Assembly: GCA_025617745.1 (NCBI GenBank)
Contig: CM046870.1
Span: 9,054,303 to 9,118,302, forward strand
Direction: 5' to 3'
Length of the DNA: 64,000 nucleotides
Origin: Heliocidaris erythrogramma
Taxonomy: Eukaryota; Echinodermata; Echinoidea; Camarodonta; Echinometridae
A model generated the notes under the pieces. The model worked only from the letters and a program-made list of their open reading frames with translations, had not been told where the DNA came from and did not search any database. The position numbers and the translations under genes were made by a program. Positions 1-12,400 of this stretch are shown here, one piece after another. The stretch's first letter is position 1, and each line of letters opens with the position of its first letter.

Positions 1-567
1 CAAATTTGCAAAATGCCCATAGATACTCTTTCGGCGAAACGATGAAATTGTTTGGAGAGCACAATGGATCACAAGTCAAAAAAAAAAAATTTCAACTGAA
101 ATATTTTTCCTAGGTTCATAAAATGTCAAGTCGATCAAATGCAATGGGCTATCGGAAAAGGAGCTTCCATGGGCCCATTCATACTACTATTCACACTGCG
201 ATCCAAACACCGAGATTTTATATTTAATGGGCCTCATCAACTTAAATTCATGTGAACGGGTCTGTTGTCATGAGTATATAACGGGACTTCATGCATGACA
301 TGGCTGAATAACTTTGGAAAAACTAATGTCTATGTAAATAACAATGCGTTATACCAAAATGGGTGGGCTTGTTCAAATTCCAAAACAGAGCTACATGTAC
401 AGTGTGTATCAAAATAAAGGTAATCCAAATTCAGAGGTTTGATATTCCAAGGTTGCATTTTACATATAGTTTACAAATATACAAATGAGTCATAACATGG
501 GTGAGTGGAAGAGATTAGAAAGAGAAATAGAGCGTGGAAAGAGTTTTTTTGTTTGTTTCTAAACAAG

Positions 568-770
568 ATGGAAATGTTGGCATTGTTATGATGTTCGATA
601 GGGAAACATTACAGAAATCAGGCTCAGTTGTGATTTCTCTTCAGCAAGATCGAACAAACAGAATTTCATTTCTAAAGAGTAACCCCATTGGCATACCGTT
701 CCAATACATACGTGAAAATCATAGTCAGGAGCACAGTTACCTGTTTACAGACAAGATCCTACAGCATCAG
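568..770 (+). CDS. Possible isolated coding exon, unknown protein
   Basis: An open frame runs through this stretch. It is preceded by a T-rich tract ending in AG (exon would start at 568) and followed by a good donor, CAG|GTAAGA, at 770/771. The deduced peptide (ends ...LFTDKILQHQ) has ordinary protein-like composition and no low complexity. I recognise no domain. The exon would begin in phase 1 and end in phase 0, so it does not join in frame to the growth-factor exon at 5760. It could be an exon of a gene that lies mostly upstream of the window, or a chance ORF. Confidence 0.25.
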
Positions 771-1157
771 GTAAGACTGTCAAGCAATTTACAGTTATCT
801 TCTGATTCTTGGGTGATCATAAGTATCTTGATCGTAATTTGTTGTCGATGTTGCAGATACTCTTACATTATACATGGGATGTATGTGAATAAGTAGAAAG
901 TTCATCTTTCGTTGTGACTTTGTAATATGCTGATAGTGTAGTTGTGGTTGTATTTAACGGGACTGTTCAGCATTCGTCTTTCAATTTGGACAGTTTTACA
1001 ATCTTACGCAATTCCAGGCTTATATCAGGAAATGGAATGTGCAGCCCCCCCCCCCCCCCCTTAACTGAAGAGTTAACTCAGTAACTTATTCAGTGGAATA
1101 TACCAAATAATGACACCCACCTCCCCACCCCTATCCTCAAGCAGGCCCCTCAGAAGC

Positions 1158-1272
1158 TTTTCAGTTTCAGTTTATTGTTTCATTCACATTTACAGTGCTT
1201 TTATATAAATGGTACAAACAAGATAAATGGTACAAACCAACATGAAATATATTGTCAGAGAATATAAAAGAA
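1158..1272 (-). mobile_element. LINE 3'-end fragment
   Basis: The segment opens with a repeated TTTCAG/TTTCAGTTTATT motif. The same kind of junction (short tandem repeat then TTTATT/TTTTATT) is seen at 24425 and 59460, where it matches the 3' tail of a CR1/L2-like non-LTR element on the minus strand. No coding sequence is attached. Confidence 0.3.
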
Positions 1273-1690
1273 GGTTAGTACCTCATATCTATACGTTTGC
1301 AAGCAGATATGAAATGTGGAGCCCCACAGGGTTCAATACTGGGCCCGCTATTCTTCTTACTTTATATAAATGATATTTCTAACTCCTCAAGTGTCTTAAA
1401 ATATATAATGTTTGCTGACGACACAAATGTGTTTCTCTCACATAAAGACATCAATGTTCGTATTGACACTCTGAACTGCCAAAACTTGCCAAATGGTTGC
1501 GATGTAATATACTATATTTAAATCTTAACAAACTACATATATTTTAGAACTCATAATTACAGCCTGATATATCCTTGAAAATAGATGATACTTTGATCGA
1601 ACGGCAAGCCAAGAATAAATTTCTTGGAGTTTATATCAACGATTTTTTAAAGTGGTGTGACCACATCACGCATATTCTAAAACCATTTCA
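1273..1690 (+). pseudogene. Non-LTR reverse transcriptase fragment (CR1/L2-like)
   Basis: The translation shows the reverse-transcriptase core signature APQGSILGPLFFLLYIND followed by MFADDTNVFLSH. FADD is the catalytic motif. A later block at 1575-1690 reads NKFLGVYINDFLKWCDHI, the usual FLGV segment downstream of the catalytic site. The two blocks lie in different registers, with stops near 1519 and 1545. The copy is therefore frameshifted, truncated at both ends and dead. The closest relative in the window is the minus-strand LINE at 24425-25625. Confidence 0.75.
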
Positions 1691-1935
1691 CGCAGGACCT
1701 CGTCAGAATTTTGTAAAAGGGGGCACACAAATGCAAGGCTGTCAATTTTGGGGAACTACTTGGAGGGAGATTCGTATTTTTTCTTATCGCCAGGTCCGGC
1801 CCTCTGAAAGTCGCTCAGTGGTGGGGGAAGGGTTATCAGATGTTTTCCTCCATATTTTTCTGACAAGCAAAAGAAAAAATGGGCGGGGTCACCAGGATTG
1901 TCAGGGGTCAGTCTCCCCCCCCCCCCCCCCCCTCT
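1691..1935. repeat. Degenerate hAT-like MITE fragment with C-run
   Basis: Blocks such as TTTTGTAAAAGGGGGCACAC, a TGTCAA/TTTTGGGGAA segment and TGACAAGCAAAAGAAAAAA recur in the same order in the MITE at 10610-10848. The copy ends in a long C-run (about 1917-1932). Terminal repeats are not both recognisable. Confidence 0.4.
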
Positions 1936-2114
1936 CCCTTGACTATGCTAGTGAACCATTCACATTATTTGGATAAACAAGCACTTGGATAAATAAGGAT
2001 TTCCTGTGCGCCGTGGCAATTTCTGATGCATACGGAAGTGCTGGCATGATTTAGCATTTTCATCAATATTTACCGATAGCTTAACGCAAGGGTGAGGGTG
2101 AGTTTTCATTCACC

Positions 2115-3131
2115 CAAGGAGGTTCAAACAGATGGAGTCATAACAAACAGCTTCTCTTTGAAGCAAGCTTGGATGCCGCCACAATAAACATGACAAATAT
2201 GCACTCTCCGAAAACATTCTTCCAAACGAGGAGCAAATCAAATCCCGTTTTATTGCATAACCATGGTTAAGTACAATGGAGGATATTCTGTTATAATGAT
2301 AATTAGTTTTTGCAGACCTAAATGTAACTTCGAAAAAGTGCACATGAATGATGTAACAAGGTTCAAGCGAACATATTTAGTGCCAAAAATACCGGATTTG
2401 CGATGACAATTTCTTGACTGGCCGCGTGTGACCACTATTTTGGTTAGCTATATTTCCTAACGTGGTGTCGTGGTCTAGTGGTCTAGTGGATACGTCACCG
2501 GACTGTGGCTCACATGGTTCGCGGTTCGAATCCCGCCACGGCGCTAATGTCCTTTGGCAAGACATTCATCTACATTTGCCACTCTCCACCCAGGTGAAGT
2601 AAATGGGTAGCCGGTAGGAAGAAATTCCTTGAATGCTTTAGCGCCTATCATGGCAGAACGGCTAAAGCCGGGGTAATAATGTGATACTTTGTATGCACAG
2701 TAGAGTATATTCATATAGTAGCTGCGCTATATAAATGGAACATATTATTATTATCTTTCACGATTGTAAGATATGAAATTTAATAATCGGAATTAAGCGG
2801 AAAGGTGTTAAAATTGCCCTTAAAGAGGCATACACTTTTAACACTTTTTAAGGCTATATCTGAAAATATCTAAAATTGTTTCAGAATGAAATCAAAATTA
2901 TTTACATTGAAACTGCACATTCACTTTCTGTGTTTGTCGATTTATGAATTTAACTGCGCATCTGAAACATTCAAATGTCAGAACATCTCTAAATCTTTCC
3001 CGTTTACTTTAGCGGCATCAGACATCGACGTCAAATAATCAAGGCAGTTTATTAATTCAATTGTACATCCTTTATAATCTGCCAAGCATTAATTATCGTT
3101 ATTTGAGACTCCATCTGTTTGAACCTCCTTG
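2115..3131. mobile_element. TIR element, copy 1, interrupted by a SINE
   Basis: Both ends carry a perfect inverted repeat: CAAGGAGGTTCAAACAGATG plus GAGTC at 2115-2139, with its complement at 3107-3131. The body is about 720 bp once the nested SINE (2459-2755) is removed. A second, uninterrupted copy lies in the opposite orientation at 20826-21561. No ORF of transposase length is present, so it is non-autonomous. Flanks ATTCACC and ATTTACC may be a decayed target duplication. Confidence 0.8.
2459..2755 (+). mobile_element. tRNA-derived SINE nested in the TIR element
   Basis: The head contains a B-box, GGTTCGAATCCC, and an A-box-like GTGGTCTAGTGG that is partly duplicated (GTCTAGTGGTCTAGTGG). 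The body carries the conserved SINE block ATTTGCCACTCTCCACCCAGG followed by a GGTAGCCGGTAGGA-like segment, and it ends in GCTATATAAATGG plus ATT repeats. Comparison with the empty site in the second copy of the host element (around 21228) shows insertion between TATATTTCC and TTTCACG. Confidence 0.8.
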
Positions 3132-3784
3132 ATTTACCAAAATAATCTCTCTTCAAACGTGATGGGACACATTCAAAATTCGCTGAAAAACAAAACAAAA
3201 AACAAAACAAAACTTTTTATTCTAAAATTTCCTGATACAAAAAAAAGGAGTGCCTGCAAAATTTGATTGGTGCCCTTGCTTAATAAGACCCGTTTACTGT
3301 TAAACTCAAATGATTTGTCCAAAATCAGTGAGATTTTTTTGGATTTATAGCCATCGGGATTTCAGAACAACAAGAAAGAGAATGTTGGCAGCTTTTCAAG
3401 GGCAGTCATAAATAAGTACACCAACAGTCGACCAATCAGAGCGTAAAATAAGTTGTTGTGTCTTTTTAGTTTTGTATTTCCTAATCTGAAGGGATTAGAT
3501 TCCAAAGAGATGAATGGATGCATTGAATTTCTGTTTATCCAAATACATTAATGTGCATGATCACGCGCGCTGCATTTTTGACACTGACACTTGCCATGAC
3601 TGTGACATTTCCCCGGTCCCACGCACTATACAGTCCAGTAGACATGGTAGACGGTACCATATACCATGTACATGGCCGGGAAAAGTACAAGGTTTTTTTG
3701 TTGATTCGTGTTCTATATGGGTATTGAGGTAAATTCAGCTTGGTGGCCACCTTTGCAACTTTGAGCAATTTTTTTTAATTAGCC

Positions 3785-4370
3785 TAATTAGCATAATCAT
3801 CTAATTAGCATATGTGCAATATGTAATATGTTGTTAATCTTAATCAAGAAATCCTACAAACATAAATAATACAAATTTTCTATGGTTTTCTATGACGAGG
3901 AATTCATTTATGACACAATTTTTTAGTTTTAAGTAATGCAAATGCCGTAAACAGCATAATAAGCATAATTAGGTAATTAGCATATGCGCAATACATGGAA
4001 TTCTTTGTCATTGTTTATCCAGAAAGCCTGAAAACATAATTAATACAACTTTTCTAAGGTTTTCCATGATGAGGAATTCATTTATGACCAGTTTTTATTT
4101 CAAGTAATTCAATTGACGTAATTAGCATAATAAGCATAATGAGCTAATTAGCATTTGTGCAATATGTAGATTTCTTTGTCATTGTTTATCTAAAAAGCCT
4201 AAAAATGATGCAATTGTAGATGTAGTATAATAAGCCTACTTAACATAATAAGTAAATTTGCATATTTGCATCTATTGATATAGATAATCCAGAAAATTGT
4301 TGGATGACTGATTTAATGTGTATACATTACCCTTATTAGCATAATTAGCATATTTAGCAGGCAATTGCCT
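3785..4370. repeat. AT-rich tandem repeat, about 174-bp period
   Basis: The block GAGGAATTCATTTATGAC recurs at 3897 and 4071, giving a 174-bp spacing. Flanking blocks (CTAATTAGCATATGTGCAAT, TTCTTTGTCATTGTTTATC, AAAGCCTGAAAACATAA) recur in the same order about three times. The array then decays into TTAGCATAATTAGC motifs. No coding potential is visible. Confidence 0.75.
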
Positions 4371-5758
4371 GATGGTTTTTTTTTAATTTCTGTCTGACGG
4401 GACAGAATATATAGGTATTCATATGTAATTTCCCACTGTACCAGTGATAAGAGCAGAATAAACAGTCATGACAGAGACCAGTAAGGTATTAAAGATACGA
4501 AGAAATGGTTTAGGTCGACTGAAAGATGGTTATGGTGGTAAAGTGTATTTAGAATGTTCTTCTTTTCTTCTTTTTGTTCTGTGAGTTTATAGGTGTTGGG
4601 GACAGAATTAAGAGAATTCGTTGTATATTATCTCGACGTATTAGTACGTGGAAGTTTAAGGTATAGTTCTTCTTCTCAGATGCATAGTAATGAATTACAA
4701 AGTTACTATCATTGCCACATTGAACATGGTTGACCTCTGAGATAAATTTTGGTCATTATAAAAACATATACACATAAAATCTGTCATCCCCCAATTTTCT
4801 GGATTAACTTAGTCAATAAATGCAAATATAGAAATTTCCTTAATGTGTTAATTAGGCTAATTATACTACATCTACATGGAATATCTTCTCATAAATTATT
4901 TTTTGTCTATAAAAAGTGCACCATTTTCTTGCTTTCAAGATAAACGAATAGGAGAAATCGCGGAATGGGGAGATTGCTCTTAAAAAAAATCGGCCCGGTT
5001 CTTTACTAAGTATCAGTAGCAACTGGGCAAGTCCGAGGTATTTTGTCCCATACGTGACCACCCTCATGATCCTTTCGAGTTGATAGCCGTTTTTAATCAA
5101 ACCAAATAACAAGGAAAATGACAATAATAATGATAGAATTCGTATATGGCAAAGCCAATTAATACCATGGACGTGCCCATTAGTAATCCTCCGTGGTGTA
5201 TACTATGACTATGGCCATTATACTCCCTGCTTAACCAGCTATTTAAAGGGCGTTTTGCAAACTAACATTAAACCCATAAAATAATCATCTCACCATCATA
5301 AATCTTTTTAGTGGATCTTTCTAATATATGTTTTCAAACAGTTTGAAGTAAAGAATATACACAGGTTCTTATTTTATTTATTTTTTTTTTTTATCGTATT
5401 CATGTTTTACTAAAGAACAACATTGGTAAAAAAGCCTATACATTATTGGAGATCGTTGGGTGGTGGAACGGGATTTTTCCTGACATTATCATTTATTATG
5501 GATTCCCGCCGGAGGGGGGGGGGGTGGTAGAAGTAAGAAAGGAAAATGATCCTGATTATAAAAAGGGGAAGGGAGAAGACCGCATCATACACGATATTCC
5601 TATCCTCCGGAACAACAGTTTAGTTTAACAGCTTAACAGTTTAGCTTTTATTCGCATCAGGGAATGCAGCCGCGTAGCCCCTGCCCCCACCCCTGCCCCA
5701 CGTTATCTAAGGGAGAGAAATCGATGTAATATTTAATTTTTTCCCATTTTGCTTTTCA
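4371..5758. other. Non-coding interval upstream of the growth-factor gene
   Basis: Only short ORFs without recognisable content occur here. There is a G-run at about 5512-5523 and a T-rich stretch near 5380. The last 30 bases (TTTTTTCCCATTTTGCTTTTCAG) form a strong polypyrimidine tract and 3' splice site for the exon at 5760. Confidence 0.5.
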
Positions 5759-5759
5759 G

Positions 5760-6046
5760 TGTTTACAGCTTTCTTGATACAAGATATTCCGAATAAAAAA
5801 ATCATGGGTCTGCCTCGTCGCCTTTTCATCCTTACCGTGTGCGTCTTCGTAGTTGTACCGTCAGTCGAGTCGGTAAATGTTTGTTGTGGATGCTCGGAGT
5901 GCCCAGATTGCCTGCAAATCCCGCTGGTAGACTTTCAGCTCGATGAGATAAGACAAGCGCAAAGTTTCGTGGCGGCCCTCAAGACCAACCGTGTAATGAC
6001 TTACAGCAACAGAGTCCATATCGTTACGGGATTTACAGACCATCAG
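5760..6046 (+). CDS. Growth-factor gene, exon with start codon and signal peptide
   Basis: A polypyrimidine tract and CAG precede 5760, so this is an internal exon with 44 nt of 5' UTR before ATG 5804. It ends GACCATCAG|GTAAATCC in phase 0. Reading past the donor enters a repeat at about 6186, so the longer open frame to 6244 is intronic. Confidence 0.65.
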
Positions 6047-9000
6047 GTAAATCCAAGGATTTGGATAGAAGGTGGGCTTACGGTAGACTGTGACATGTAC
6101 ACTGTAGACCCCAAAACAATTTGTAAGTCTTCTCAATCTTTATGGGATTTTCTAAGAACATGGAAGAAACAAACCTATAACTTCATGGAAGAAATGTCCC
6201 CTGAAAAGGATTGCTCTCCAAATGTCCTCACATTCGAGATATGACGAGAATTAGCTGAAAATTTTGGACAACATTTTCATGCCACATAATATGTGTGTAG
6301 TCCCATATTCACATTTCGTCTGTTTGGAGCCAGAAGGGCTTTAACTCATTTTGGCGATTCCGAGATAATCGCGTTTAAAGATTTGGACGTGTATAGGCCT
6401 AAAAGCTAAAATAGCGATTTAAATTTTTTTTTTTTTTTTAGGTAACTTAAATAAACTACTAAAATGACTTGGCAACTGAAATATTTTGCTGAAATGATTT
6501 GAATAATTCGTTTTAGGGCCAAAATAGTGTTAGCGCCCTTCTGGTTCGGAGAGAAATGGTGAATATTTTGCGGCCACAACGCCGCTAACGCGTTAACGCC
6601 CTTCTGGCTCAGAAATATTGTAGTGATTTTGCGCGCGCGCAAGGGCGTTAATACGTAATTTATACACGCTATACATTGAAAATGCGCCGTATTCAGCCTT
6701 CTACTGCGTTGTCATGGCAATTTTCCGTGTCTGTTCAGTTATATTCTAGATTTAACAGTCATAATGCACGGAAATCAATTCCTTATAAAGAAAAAAACAA
6801 TATTCAAGCGTTTAGAACTTATATTTCTTTTCCGTGGAGCTGTGATTGCATGATTACGATGCTCAATATTCAAACAGTTTTTGAAAGTTTTTGAAGCATA
6901 ATGCTTACGATCCATTCCCCCTTTTCGACTTTCCCGATGTAGGTTTTGAAAATTTGAAAAGGGATAGATAAAAATTCGAGGACAATTTTCCTCTTTCGTT
7001 CTGGAAATTCTTTTCTTGCGGACGGCAGTCTGTTCACTCATCAAAACCTATTTTCTACTGGTCTACCCTCATTACACTAAGTACGATTGTTATTTTTGAA
7101 AGCTCACACTTGGCGAAAAAAAATCCTTGCAAACATCAGTTCAAACCACCTGGTCCACTCATCTTTCTTTCTTCCTTTTTTCACCTCTTTGAATATATAA
7201 CTTTTGCAAACATCCTTGGGATAAGATATTACACCATTTCTGATACCCATATAAATATTCCCCGCATGCATAATTCTTTTCATTTAAGGGAAATTTAGCT
7301 TCTTCCCTATGTATCATTCTGCTTAACCCATTTCTTAATATTCATTCACTATCCCCCCCCCCCCCCCCAAAAAAAAAAAATAATAATAATAAACAACACA
7401 ACAAAATAAAACAACACTAAAACAAAACAACCCCTCTCCCTCTCTCTCTCTCTCTCTCTTCCCCCTCTATATTTATCCCCAGGCTCTCTCTCTCTCTCTC
7501 TCTCACTCCCTCTCCACCCCTACCCCATCTCTATATTTGAGGTTATCTGTCTGTCTCTCCTTCTGTCCATTTCCCATGTTTTGTGCAAATGACAAAATAG
7601 TCACATTTAATAACCAGCAATAGTTAGTCTAGTGCTGTACAGGCATACACAGACACATCCTCTCCATCACATAAACCTAAAAATAAGTATTTAATAAAAT
7701 TTCAACCCCAATTCAATGTTTTAGATATCATGAAAGAAGTAATTAATCTGGTATTATAACGTTCACATGACGCTGTATATGTTTAATAAACACTCTTCAA
7801 ATTGATGCTTTAAAAGACTGCCACAAAATAAAATTAGATATACAATCATTTTTTTTCACATGAATATTTATATCAAGTGCAGTACCTGCTGAAAATATAT
7901 GAAATATAAACCCCTCAAAAAAGTTCTGCAATTCAAGCTTAAGCATTTATATCTATCTAGTAACTGTATGATCATCATCAAGTTTGATATCATTGTAAAG
8001 CTTGTTTATTCATCTTCACAATGATACCACATTTGTATTGATTATGTAATCACGGAATGTGCAGTGCACCTAAATATAGGGCAAAGTCAAAAGTGAGAAG
8101 TTGCAGAATGCATTGTTATTGTTCACACTGAGTTCTTAACTGGAAGGAAAGGTTTTGTTTCTTTGTTTTTGTTCCTTTTGGTTTGTTTCATTTTGTATTA
8201 GGTGTGCATGTTTCTGCTGTAATCCCTTGTTTGGTGGACAAATATTGTTTTCAGTGATTTGGAAGTGGAATTATTCTTTTGTTTTAAGATGGAATGTGTT
8301 TTAATCAGCAACTGATTGTGATAACATTAATATTGCGTTTTGGTTTCATGCAGAATATTGCTAGTTTCCACTTTAGCAATACACAACTGCGGTGGGGAAA
8401 ATAGTCTCCCCTCAGCAAATTATCTCATTTTCAGCCATGTAACCCTATCACAGAAACATAAGCAACACAAACTCTACTCTTCTCTTGGATTGCTTTTCAC
8501 TTCAACAAACACATTCCCCTTTCTTGATGTGAACTCATGTGCTTTAACTCTCTCTCCCCTCTCTAACGAAACAAAAACAAACACAAATACACAAATTTGC
8601 AAATGACAAAATGTTTGGCACTTTTTATTGAGTAACATGCACATCAAATGTGGAATAGCAAAGGATCAGAAGTTCAGTAGCGAGTAGAAGATCCGAATAC
8701 ACCTACGACAGCCTGGCATCTCCTCCTCATGCTTGTCACCAGCCTGGTGATGCGTTGCTATGGGATGAGGTTCCACTCATCGATAAGGATCTGTCGCAAC
8801 TCAGCCAGTGTAGTGTGATCTGTCACTCTGGTGCATACAGCACGGCCAAGCTGGTCCCACAGGTGCTCGATTGGGTTCAAGTCAGGGCTATTCGCAGGCC
8901 AATCCATCCTCGTCACTGCCTCCTCCTGCAGGTATTCGGTGATGATCCTTGCTCTGTGTGTGTCATCTTGGAAGATGGCGTTTGGTCCAAGATTGCGCAT

Positions 9001-9380
9001 GTATGGGATGACCTCTGGCCGAAGAATGTTGTCTCGGTATCTCTCTGCTGTCAGGTTTCCATCAACGATGGTAAGCTGTGTCTTTCTCTCAGCAGATATG
9101 CCACCCCACACCATACATGCCATAACACTGCCTCCTCCAAACGCTGTTACCCGGTCGATGCAATAGACAATAGCCAAGATAGCCATTCAATTTCCAACTT
9201 TTCACTTTTGACTTTGTCCTCTATTCAGGGGTGCTGTGCATTCAAGGATGATATAACCATTACAAATGGGGCATGGATGTGAAGGGGGATAAATGAACTT
9301 TCCAATGATCTAAAAATCAAGAATGATTAAAAAGCCGCCAAAAACATATCAAGGCTCAAAGTTGAATTGCAGAATTTTTT

Positions 9381-9437
<57 letters not shown>

Positions 9438-12400
9438 GTCCTTTTACCCTATTATTTATACTGTCCGAAGAGTGATTTTTTTTCTCGAAATGCCTTCGCC
9501 TTGAAATATTCACTGAAGCAAGGCCGTACGCAGAATTTTTTTCCTGGGGGGGGGGGGGGGCAAGATGATCGCTTTCAAAGGAACTCATAACTTGAAGTCT
9601 AAAACCCAATTAAAAAAAAGTATGATTTTGAAATTTCTGCCCCCCTCCCCCCCCCCCCCCCCCCCCCCCCCCCCGCTGCGTACGGCCTTGCACTGAAGCC
9701 ATTGTGAATTACTCATGATGTTGGGTCTGTAAAAAAAAAAGATAGAGAACATTTTGAGAGCTTGGTTTTGTGTCGGGCAAATTATACTTTCTCCAAAGCC
9801 CTATAATTTATTATCTTGTGTGCTTCTTATATGGGACCTTGCCGTGTAAAAAATGTCATATGCGCCCCAATGCGGCGCGGTATGATGACAGAGAATCCTT
9901 CAGCGGCTGCGCGGTCCAAAATAAACAGATTTCCCCGGTAATGTGTCAAGGAAAATCGGCTAACATGAAAAAGTGGCTGCAAGTGGCAGCCAAATCTGGT
10001 ATCAACTTAAAGCTGAGACGTCAGGAAAAATGGTGGTAATAAAATTGAATTGGAAATCCGTGGAAATCTAAACGTTTCATATAGATTTATAAAACACACG
10101 AATAATCAGCCTATTTTTAAAGGATAATTACCCTATTATACTCACGAAGATTTCGTTTCTTTTCATTTTTACCCCATTCATACAGTGAAATGAACTATCA
10201 GGAATATGTGGGAGCAATTATAGATGGATAACTTAAAAGCAACATGTTGAAATAACTTATTTATTAAATCGGTCACAATTTGCACTGAAACTCGCAATAT
10301 GTCGAATTTTGCGGCTTGAAGCAGGAAATAATTATATAACATTAATGTCCATACCGGAGTTAAATATTTTACTGAAATATTCTTCAAAATATTGTCTTTC
10401 AACAGGGCATGAAAAAAATTGACTTTTGGCGCACTTTAATTGGTTTCGCCCTGGTCCACTGTGCGGCGCCTCTCAGCATTTTCTCCTTTTCTATTTCTCC
10501 CCTTTTCTTTCCTTTTCGGCTGTCGAATTGGCTAGTTTGTAACAGCTTCAAATGTCATTAGGGGCACATGTCCACACAACCTCAGACATGAATACACCAC
10601 TGCTTATACCAGGGGCAGATCCAGGATTTTGTATAAGGATGGGGCACACAAATGCAGGATTGTCAACTTTGGGGAAATGCTTGGAGGATCGAGACCCGTA
10701 GTTTCCCTTCTTAATTCTCTAACAAGCAAAACAAAAAGAAAAAAGAAAAGAAAAAAAAGTTCTCAGTTCTAAAGGGGGGGGGGGGGCACAATGTATACTT
10801 TTCTTTTAGGGGGGGGGCATATCCAGCCCTTGTCTAAATCCGCCACTGACTTATATTGTTCGTGTCAAATAACTTTAGTCTTCCTAGAATTGCAACAGAA
10901 AGATTTTTAAAAATCGTCAATTGCCTCGATCAGTTCGTGTGGGGAAAAGGCCACCGGGATTGTGGTGGCAATGATAACGAAATCGATGATGATGATGATG
11001 ATGATGATGACGACGATGGCTTCTTGTATAATTGCCTCGGTATTCGCTTGCCGCTTGTTCTAGTAATTATTGTCTCGCTAAATTCAACGTAAATACAACA
11101 AAGTTTGGTGCATATGTTTAGGCTGACAAGCTTTTGTGAATGACATGGTCTAAAAAAATTTAAGTGGTCAAATCTCATAATGTTTAATGGGGTGACTATT
11201 TCGGGACAGAACCCAAGACTAAAATAAGAACAATTTATAATCAAGAACAAGTTACCATACATACAAAGTCCGTTTTGAAGTCTCTTTTTAAGTCAGCTTT
11301 TGTTCTTCACCTCCTCTCTCCTTAATTTATTCAATTCGATCTGAAGACCGCCCTAATTAGGCAAACGTTCAGCCCATACGTCAATAGGACCTTAGGACGA
11401 CCTGATATATGGCTATGGAACAACGAGACTGAATCTGGACGTCGAAAGAGGAGCACCGGTCCCATCCGTGTGTGCCCGGCGGATGCTTCTTTGGACCTCC
11501 TTGTGACGGCCTATGATGCTGATGGTAACGTTCTCCAACTCGTCCAGGTAATTATTCTACTCTCTTTTTTTTTCATTGGAGTTATTTTTCATTGCACCTC
11601 AAAACCCCAAACCATATGAGTTATTTGTATGAAGAGATAGTGCAAGTCTAAACACACTTTTATTCAGCGTAAAAGCAACGTCGACGCACATTGGAGGTCT
11701 GAAGGGTTTCGACTCATAAAATAAGGGGATAAATGTCTTCAATATAAAGTATACTATACAATATACACTACCTCCAGAGAGTGAAGGTGACTGTAAATGC
11801 ACTATTTACTGAAAGTAGAACTTTAATGATTTTAAATATTGGCTTAATACTTATTATTGCATAGATGGCATAAATTAAACAAGGTTATACAAATTCAACG
11901 CTTGGAAACATTTGAAGTAATGATTATTATCAATTATAAAACGGTAAAATACAGCCCCCGATATAGCAGCTGAAGAGCTCCTCGAACGCTGCTGAGATAT
12001 GTGACGACACACCATGGACCAGTCCTGTCTAAGCAGACGATGTCCCATAACATCTTACACATTTTTCAGAGCCTATTTTGTCATCTCCTCTTCACTTATT
12101 TCTCTTCCTTCACTAGCGTCAGTCTTAATGTTAGTCTGTTGCCTCACTCTTAACTTCGTGTATGGTATTATTTTGATGAAAAATGCAGCGTTAAAAAATA
12201 AAGGAATCAGTCACTTGTAAACAAAATAAGACGCCGTATTTTCAGCTGCTTGCACCGGGGCATGTTCGGCGTTTCAAGAGGGAACGAATACCATCCTGCT
12301 ATTATTCGGAGGGCTTTTCAATTTGAAAGTGGGGTTTATTTCATTGATCATTGACCCTTCTCCTGTGTATTTACAATCAAACGGTTTTAGCTATCAGAAT

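Noticed and set aside
6047..6244. Extension of the growth-factor first coding exon to the stop at 6242
   Set aside because: A good donor lies at 6046/6047 and the extension reads into interspersed repeat R1 from about 6186.
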